From Marinilabiliaceae bacterium ANBcel2 (GTDB taxonomy: Bacteria; Bacteroidota; Bacteroidia; Bacteroidales; Marinilabiliaceae), in assembly GCA_029688995.1 (NCBI GenBank), contig JARULA010000004.1, forward strand, positions 62,001 through 126,000: a stretch of DNA of 64,000 nt, in the 5' to 3' direction. This document shows, piece after piece, positions 59,682-64,000 of the stretch (positions are counted from its first letter, which is position 1; the number at the start of each line of letters is the position of its first letter). A program made the position numbers and the translations under genes. The notes beneath the pieces were generated by a model. The model saw only the letters and a program-made list of their open reading frames with translations. It had not been told where the DNA came from and did not search any database.

Positions 59682-60419
59682 GTCGGGATATTTTATATCC
59701 ACTAAATATAAACCTTTGGCAGGTGCTGACATAGAAGCTTTCGCTCGATTCTTGCTATCTATAACTTTTTTAAAATCTTCAATTGAGAGTCGGCCGCGAC
59801 CAACATCAAGAAGTGTTCCAACAATTGCTCTAACCATATCTCGTAAAAAGCGATTTGCCTCAATGGTAAAGTAGTAATGAGATGAGTTAACCTTTAGCCA
59901 TTTAGCATCAGTTATAGAGCATAGGTTATTTTTGGTATCACTATGCAGTTTACAAAAGCTTGTAAAATCACTAAACTCGAAAAGTAACTCTGCAGCCTGG
60001 TTCATCTTCCCAAAATCGGGTCGATAAAATAATCTGGTGGCCAAATCAGTTTTAAAAGGATCTTTTTTTAAAATAATGTGGTATTCATAACGCCTGCTTA
60101 AAGCATCAAACCGGCTATGAAAATTATTACTGACTTTAATTATATTATATATAGCAATATCGGGGGGCAAGAATTTAGACAACCTGCTAATTAGTGAATC
60201 TATATTATCAATTGACTCCTCTGCATCAAAATGAGCTGTCATATATGTGGCATGCACACCACTATCGGTACGCCCCGCCCCACAAATATTTATGGGTTGA
60301 CGCAACATCAAAGTAAGAGCCTCTTCAATTTTTTGTTGTATAGTTACTCCATTTGGCTGAATTTGCCATCCCTTATAATTAGTACCTTTATATGCAAGCT
60401 CTATGAGATATCGCACCAT
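59658..60419 (-). CDS. truA: tRNA pseudouridine(38-40) synthase
   Basis: 253 residues from the ATG at 60419 (MVRYLIELAYKGTNYKGWQ); an upstream ATG at 60437 adds six residues outside the family start. The catalytic Asp lies in ICGAGRTDSGVHA, and RRYEYHI and DMVRAIVGTLLDVGRG are typical. It makes pseudouridine at positions 38-40 of many tRNAs. Convergent overlap with aroE of 24 bp at the 3' end is unusual but both proteins keep normal ends. Confidence 0.93.
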   Translation of the reverse strand: MVRYLIELAYKGTNYKGWQIQPNGVTIQQKIEEALTLMLRQPINICGAGRTDSGVHATYMTAHFDAEESIDNIDSLISRLSKFLPPDIAIYNIIKVSNNFHSRFDALSRRYEYHIILKKDPFKTDLATRLFYRPDFGKMNQAAELLFEFSDFTSFCKLHSDTKNNLCSITDAKWLKVNSSHYYFTIEANRFLRDMVRAIVGTLLDVGRGRLSIEDFKKVIDSKNRAKASMSAPAKGLYLVDIKYPDSSFVVPD

Positions 60420-60541
60420 ATTAAAAATTTTACGCAAATATAGCTAAAATCTATGCCACAATTTGCAACCTATTTTCACCTTTTGTATATTACTGATTAA
60501 ACTATAAAAGAGTATGGTATAATCAATAAAACTATTTTGCC

Positions 60542-61264
60542 ATGAAAAAAATGAGAGATTTTGCAAATATATTTCCATTATTAACTTTAACTTTTATTGC
60601 ATTCATGGGATTAAAATGTGAAAGCACAGCACAGGAGTATGAAGAGGTACGCAAACAGATGGTAGAACAACAAATTGAATCAAGAGGAATAGAGTCACAA
60701 AAAGTGCTTAACGCAATGAAAGCGGTTCCACGTCATAAATTTGTACCTTTTGATATGGAAAGGTTTGCATATCTGGACAGACCTTTGCCTATTGGATTTG
60801 ATCAAACTATATCACAGCCATATATAGTAGCGTTTATGAGTGAACAGATAAATCCCAAACCCGGAATGAAAGTATTAGAAATTGGTACCGGATCGGGATA
60901 TCAGGCTGCCATTCTTGCAGAAATTGGTTGTGAAGTCTATACAATTGAACTTATTCCCGAATTGGCTCAAAGTGCCGAAAAAGTGATTAAAGAGTTAAAT
61001 TACGATAATGTTAAAGTAATGGCCGGCAACGGTTATCTTGGATGGCCGGAACACTCTCCTTTTGATGCAATTGTTGTTACTGCAGCTCCTGAAGAGATTC
61101 CTCCAAAGTTGGTTGAACAGTTAGCTGAAGGAGGAATAATGATTGTTCCTGTTGGGCCGGTTAACAGTCTTCAATACCTTAAACTACTGGAGAAAAAAGA
61201 TGGTAAAATTAAAACAGACAAATTAATGCCTGTTCGTTTTGTACCAATGATTGACCGGGATTAA
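60542..61264 (+). CDS. pcm: Protein-L-isoaspartate O-methyltransferase with signal peptide
   Basis: 240 residues. Residues 1-30 form a signal-peptide-like N terminus (basic MKKMRD, then FPLLTLTFIAFMG, cleavage near STAQ). The remainder is a PCMT: RKQMVEQQIESRGI, VPRHKFVP, ISQPYIVAFM, SAM-binding KVLEIGTGSGYQAAILA, DAIVVTAAPEEIP and the MIVPVG strand. PCMT methylates isoaspartyl residues to start repair of damaged proteins; most are cytoplasmic, so an exported one would act in the periplasm, where SAM is not expected. Domain assignment is firm; location is inferred. Confidence 0.9.
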   Translation: MKKMRDFANIFPLLTLTFIAFMGLKCESTAQEYEEVRKQMVEQQIESRGIESQKVLNAMKAVPRHKFVPFDMERFAYLDRPLPIGFDQTISQPYIVAFMSEQINPKPGMKVLEIGTGSGYQAAILAEIGCEVYTIELIPELAQSAEKVIKELNYDNVKVMAGNGYLGWPEHSPFDAIVVTAAPEEIPPKLVEQLAEGGIMIVPVGPVNSLQYLKLLEKKDGKIKTDKLMPVRFVPMIDRD

Positions 61265-61267
61265 TAT

Positions 61268-61798
61268 CTACTCAACGATTAAATTGGAAAATAAACTTTT
61301 AAGTTTATTTAATTTAGGATTTATAACTGTTTGACAAAAAGCATTGTTTGGATTTTTTTCAAAATAGTTATGATGGTACTCTTCTGCCAAATAAAATTGT
61401 GGCAACTTTTTTATCTCTGTAACAATAGGGTTTGGGAAAAGCTTCTCTTCTTTAAGCTCTTCTTTTACCTTATTGGCTATCTTTTTTTGATAATCGTTAA
61501 GATAAAATATTACTGAACGATACTGAGTACCAACATCAAACCCCTGACGATTTAAAGTTGTAGGATCGTGAGCCACAAAAAAAAGCTTTATAATCATCTC
61601 ATAAGATAAAAGAGAGTTATCAAATTCAACCCTTACCACTTCAGCATGTCCGGTATTGCCGGCAGATACCTCTTCATAAGTTGGGTTTTCAACATCACCG
61701 CCACTATAACCCGGCTCAACCTTAACCACACCTTTAATATTTTTATACAGAGCCTCAATACACCAAAAGCAACCTCCTCCTAATACAGCAATATCCAT
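61268..61798 (-). CDS. msrA: Peptide-methionine (S)-S-oxide reductase
   Basis: A 176-residue MsrA. The catalytic motif is GGGCFWCIEA at 8-17, with the nucleophile Cys11; VEPGYSGGD, YEEVSAGNTGHAEVVRVEFD and YHHNYFEKNP follow as usual. It reduces methionine-S-sulfoxide. There is one further Cys near the C terminus (AFCQTV) that could serve as resolving Cys. It is convergent with pcm, 3 bp apart, and follows the oxidoreductase gene on the same strand by 11 bp. Confidence 0.95.
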   Translation of the reverse strand: MDIAVLGGGCFWCIEALYKNIKGVVKVEPGYSGGDVENPTYEEVSAGNTGHAEVVRVEFDNSLLSYEMIIKLFFVAHDPTTLNRQGFDVGTQYRSVIFYLNDYQKKIANKVKEELKEEKLFPNPIVTEIKKLPQFYLAEEYHHNYFEKNPNNAFCQTVINPKLNKLKSLFSNLIVE

Positions 61799-61809
61799 AA
61801 AATAGAAAA

Positions 61810-62850
61810 TTAAAGTTTTACATAACGTTTTTCATTACTGCTAATTTTTGCAGCTTCAATAACTCTTATAACATCCAAAGCTTGTTTAGCAGTAACATTA
61901 AGAGAATCATTTAGTTTAACAGCTCGGTAAATATTATTATAAAAATAGTGATAATTACCTTTTACCGTCTTAATTTTTGATCTGTAGCTTCTATCAGAAC
62001 ACTCAACATTTAAAACACCATAATACTCTTCACAATCTTCTCCCCAATTATTACTATCAGGAATAACGCCCGATGCTAAGGCTGCTTCCTGAGGATCTTC
62101 ACCATATTTAATATATGACCCTTTAACTCCATTAACAATATAGCTGGGTGAAGGTTCTTTAACAAGATAACTGGCGGCCAATTCAACAAACTTATTTGGA
62201 TAAGTAAGAGCAATATTAAAAAAATCATCTACAAGGGCACCATCTCTCATAATTGCCATATTTGCAGAAACATATTGAGGCATACCAAATAAATGAAGTG
62301 CCTGATCAATTATGTGTGAACCAAGATTATATAAAATACTGGTTCTGTTTTGAGGATTCTCCTTCCAACTGTTTTTAACCTGAGGACGATACCGGTCATA
62401 ACGTGCCCTATACTCAACAATATTTCCCAGTGTATCCTCTTCAATAATTTTTTTAACAGTTAAAAAATTATTATCCCATCTGCGATTATGAAAGACCGAT
62501 AGAATAACACCTTTCTCGGAAGCCTTATTAATTAACTCTTCACCCTGCAATACATTTTGAACAAAAGGTTTTTCTAATACCACATGTTTACCTGCATCAA
62601 TTGCCTTTAAGGCCTGTTCATAATGAAGATAATCAGGGGTATTGATTATTATTAACTCTGTATTACTATCAAGTAGATCATCAAACTCCTTTACAATGTC
62701 AACATTAGGATAGTTCTCTTTGCAACTGTTACTACTTCGTTGCATTACATTAGTCAGTTCAAAATATGAACTATAGTGAATTAAAGGAGCATGAAATACT
62801 CTACCAGACATACCATAAGCAGCCAATGATGTTTTTACAGGTTTTATCAT
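61810..62850 (-). CDS. Gfo/Idh/MocA family oxidoreductase
   Basis: A 346-residue NAD(P)-dependent oxidoreductase. The N-terminal Rossmann part starts KTSLAAYGMSGRVFHAPLI, the EKP motif is VVLEKPFVQN, and the C-terminal alpha/beta domain has YNLGSHIIDQALHLFG with the family His. Substrate is probably a sugar, inositol or related polyol, but cannot be told. It is probably co-transcribed with msrA. Confidence 0.88.
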   Translation of the reverse strand: MIKPVKTSLAAYGMSGRVFHAPLIHYSSYFELTNVMQRSSNSCKENYPNVDIVKEFDDLLDSNTELIIINTPDYLHYEQALKAIDAGKHVVLEKPFVQNVLQGEELINKASEKGVILSVFHNRRWDNNFLTVKKIIEEDTLGNIVEYRARYDRYRPQVKNSWKENPQNRTSILYNLGSHIIDQALHLFGMPQYVSANMAIMRDGALVDDFFNIALTYPNKFVELAASYLVKEPSPSYIVNGVKGSYIKYGEDPQEAALASGVIPDSNNWGEDCEEYYGVLNVECSDRSYRSKIKTVKGNYHYFYNNIYRAVKLNDSLNVTAKQALDVIRVIEAAKISSNEKRYVKL

Positions 62851-62876
62851 ATAATATTAAGCACTTACATTATTAC

Positions 62877-62884
62877 TATATTTG
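62877..62884 (+). promoter_or_regulatory. -7 element of rarA
   Basis: TATATTTG matches TAnnTTTG, 28 bp before the ATG at 62913. No -33 partner is clear. Confidence 0.4.
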
Positions 62885-62912
62885 TATAAAAGAATATTAC
62901 AAAAATAATATA

Positions 62913-64000
62913 ATGAACGGATTTCCACCATTAGCAGAAAGAATGCGGCCTAAAAATCTTGATCAATATCTTGGTCAAAAACAGCTGGTTGGCAAAGATG
63001 CTGTTTTAAGAAAAATGATAGAGTCGGGAAAAATCTCTTCTATCATTCTTTGGGGACCGCCAGGAGTAGGAAAAACAACATTGGCCCGAATTATATCAAA
63101 TCAACTTGAGCGGCCATTTTACGTTCTTTCAGCGGTCTCCTCGGGAGTTAAAGATGTTCGCGAGGCGATAGAAAAAGCAAGAAAGTCACGATTCTTTAAT
63201 ACAAATACCGCTATTCTTTTTATAGATGAAATTCACCGTTTTAGTAAGTCTCAACAAGATAGCCTGCTTGGAGCAGTTGAAGAGGGTGTAATTACTCTTA
63301 TTGGTGCTACAACCGAAAATCCCTCCTTTGAAGTAATTTCTCCTTTACTTTCACGATGTCAGGTATATACTTTAAAACCGTTGAACAAAGATGATCTTAT
63401 AGAACACCTTCTTGAAAGAGTTAAAAATAGCGATTCAATATTGAAATCACGAACTTTTAAATTAAACGAGATTAATGCATTAATAAAATTCTCGGGCGGA
63501 GATGCACGCAAATTTTTAAATATTATTGAGCTTGCTGCCAACTCATATAGTAAAGATGAAGAAATAGTGATAAATGATAAGGTTGTTACTAATCTTTTAC
63601 AGGAAAATCCTGCACAATATGATAAAGATGGAGAGCTCCATTATGATATTATTTCGGCATTTATAAAATCTATAAGAGGTAGCGATCCTGATGCTGCTGT
63701 ATATTGGCTGGCACGAATGGTAGAAGGTGGTGAAGATCCCAAATTTATTGCAAGACGTTTAATTATTAGCGCTTCCGAAGATATCGGACTGGCAAATCCA
63801 AATGCTCTGTTACTTGCTACCAACTGCTTTGAAGCTATAAAAATGGTTGGATGGCCCGAAGCAAGAATTATACTGAGTCAGGTTACAATATATCTTGCTA
63901 CCAGTGCCAAAAGTAACTCGGCTTACATGGCAATCAATAAGGCCCAAAGCATGGTAAGAGAGAGTGGAAACTTACCTGTTCCCTTACACTTAAGAAATGC
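62913..64000 (+). CDS. rarA: Replication-associated recombination protein A (partial)
   Basis: The first 362 codons of an AAA+ ATPase, open at the right edge. It starts MNGFPPLAERMRPKNLDQYLGQ. Walker A is GPPGVGKTT at 48-56, Walker B AILFIDEIHR, sensor 1 in IGATTENPSFE, and the RarA/MgsA clamp-loader-like helical domain follows (LARMVEGGEDPKFIARRLII). RarA acts at stalled replication forks. No frame break is seen up to the edge. Confidence 0.95.
   Translation, partial: MNGFPPLAERMRPKNLDQYLGQKQLVGKDAVLRKMIESGKISSIILWGPPGVGKTTLARIISNQLERPFYVLSAVSSGVKDVREAIEKARKSRFFNTNTAILFIDEIHRFSKSQQDSLLGAVEEGVITLIGATTENPSFEVISPLLSRCQVYTLKPLNKDDLIEHLLERVKNSDSILKSRTFKLNEINALIKFSGGDARKFLNIIELAANSYSKDEEIVINDKVVTNLLQENPAQYDKDGELHYDIISAFIKSIRGSDPDAAVYWLARMVEGGEDPKFIARRLIISASEDIGLANPNALLLATNCFEAIKMVGWPEARIILSQVTIYLATSAKSNSAYMAINKAQSMVRESGNLPVPLHLRN

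Overview
The window is a stretch of bacterial chromosome, AT-rich and densely coded, from a member of the Bacteroidota. Several features point there: promoters of the TAnnTTTG type in place of a classical -10 box; a secreted GH9 cellulase ending in a type IX secretion sorting domain; TonB-dependent receptor/CarbopepD_reg architecture; tricorn-like S41 protease; and families typical of the phylum (DUF4301, DUF6340, DUF721). The fermentation genes (pta, ackA, buk, D-lactate dehydrogenase, iron alcohol dehydrogenase) with cellulase, hexosaminidase and unsaturated-glycuronyl hydrolase suggest a polysaccharide-degrading fermenter, perhaps Marinilabiliales/Bacteroidales-like. That lineage is an inference, not something read directly.

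Layout. 1-4.6 kb: housekeeping genes (FKBP lipoprotein, DHH phosphoesterase, ndk, DUF721, recF, TPR protein, ribH). 4.67-5.03 kb: two identical tRNA-Tyr/tRNA-Gly pairs in tandem. 5.2-6.2 kb: a Tat-type GH88/GH105-like hydrolase. 6.3-10.7 kb: a leftward acid-production operon, pta / 3-hydroxyacyl-CoA dehydrogenase-like / ackA / buk. 11-17.2 kb: mostly leftward genes (TonB-like protein, nitrilase-family hydrolase, DUF6340 lipoprotein, alcohol dehydrogenase, fabG, sirtuin). 17.2-18.65 kb: mnmE.

18.64-23.52 kb is the most interesting part. It is a 4.9-kb integrated element bounded by a 15-bp direct repeat (TGTATCGGAAAGTAA) that is the 3' end of mnmE. It carries a complete tyrosine recombinase, an unrecognised 359-aa protein, a small excisionase-like HTH protein, an unrecognised 162-aa protein, a protein resembling gene II/X-type phage replication initiators, and an 81-aa basic protein. 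Two 40-bp imperfect direct repeats flank the replication gene exactly, and GGGACA/TGTCCC motifs cluster at both ends. No capsid, coat, Zot, relaxase or known defence gene is visible, so it looks like a minimal integrative replicon or phage satellite.

23.7-29.3 kb: TonB-dependent receptor, D-lactate dehydrogenase, and an oadA/biotin-carrier pair. 29.3-34 kb: a long regulatory region with 22-bp direct repeats and three palindromes around a good promoter, then the GH9 cellulase, then a GH20 hexosaminidase. 34.2-47.1 kb: MATE transporter, hemolysin III-type protein, response regulator-PP2C phosphatase, large alpha/beta hydrolase, cold-shock protein, topB, MBL hydrolase, RsmI-like methyltransferase, purC, phoH, mazG. 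47.2-64 kb: cation-chloride-type transporter, tricorn-like protease, GNAT, FadL-type porin, DUF4301, TPR protein, DUF368, aroE, truA, an exported Pcm-like methyltransferase, msrA, Gfo/Idh oxidoreductase, and the start of rarA running off the right edge. No rRNA, CRISPR array or insertion sequence was seen.
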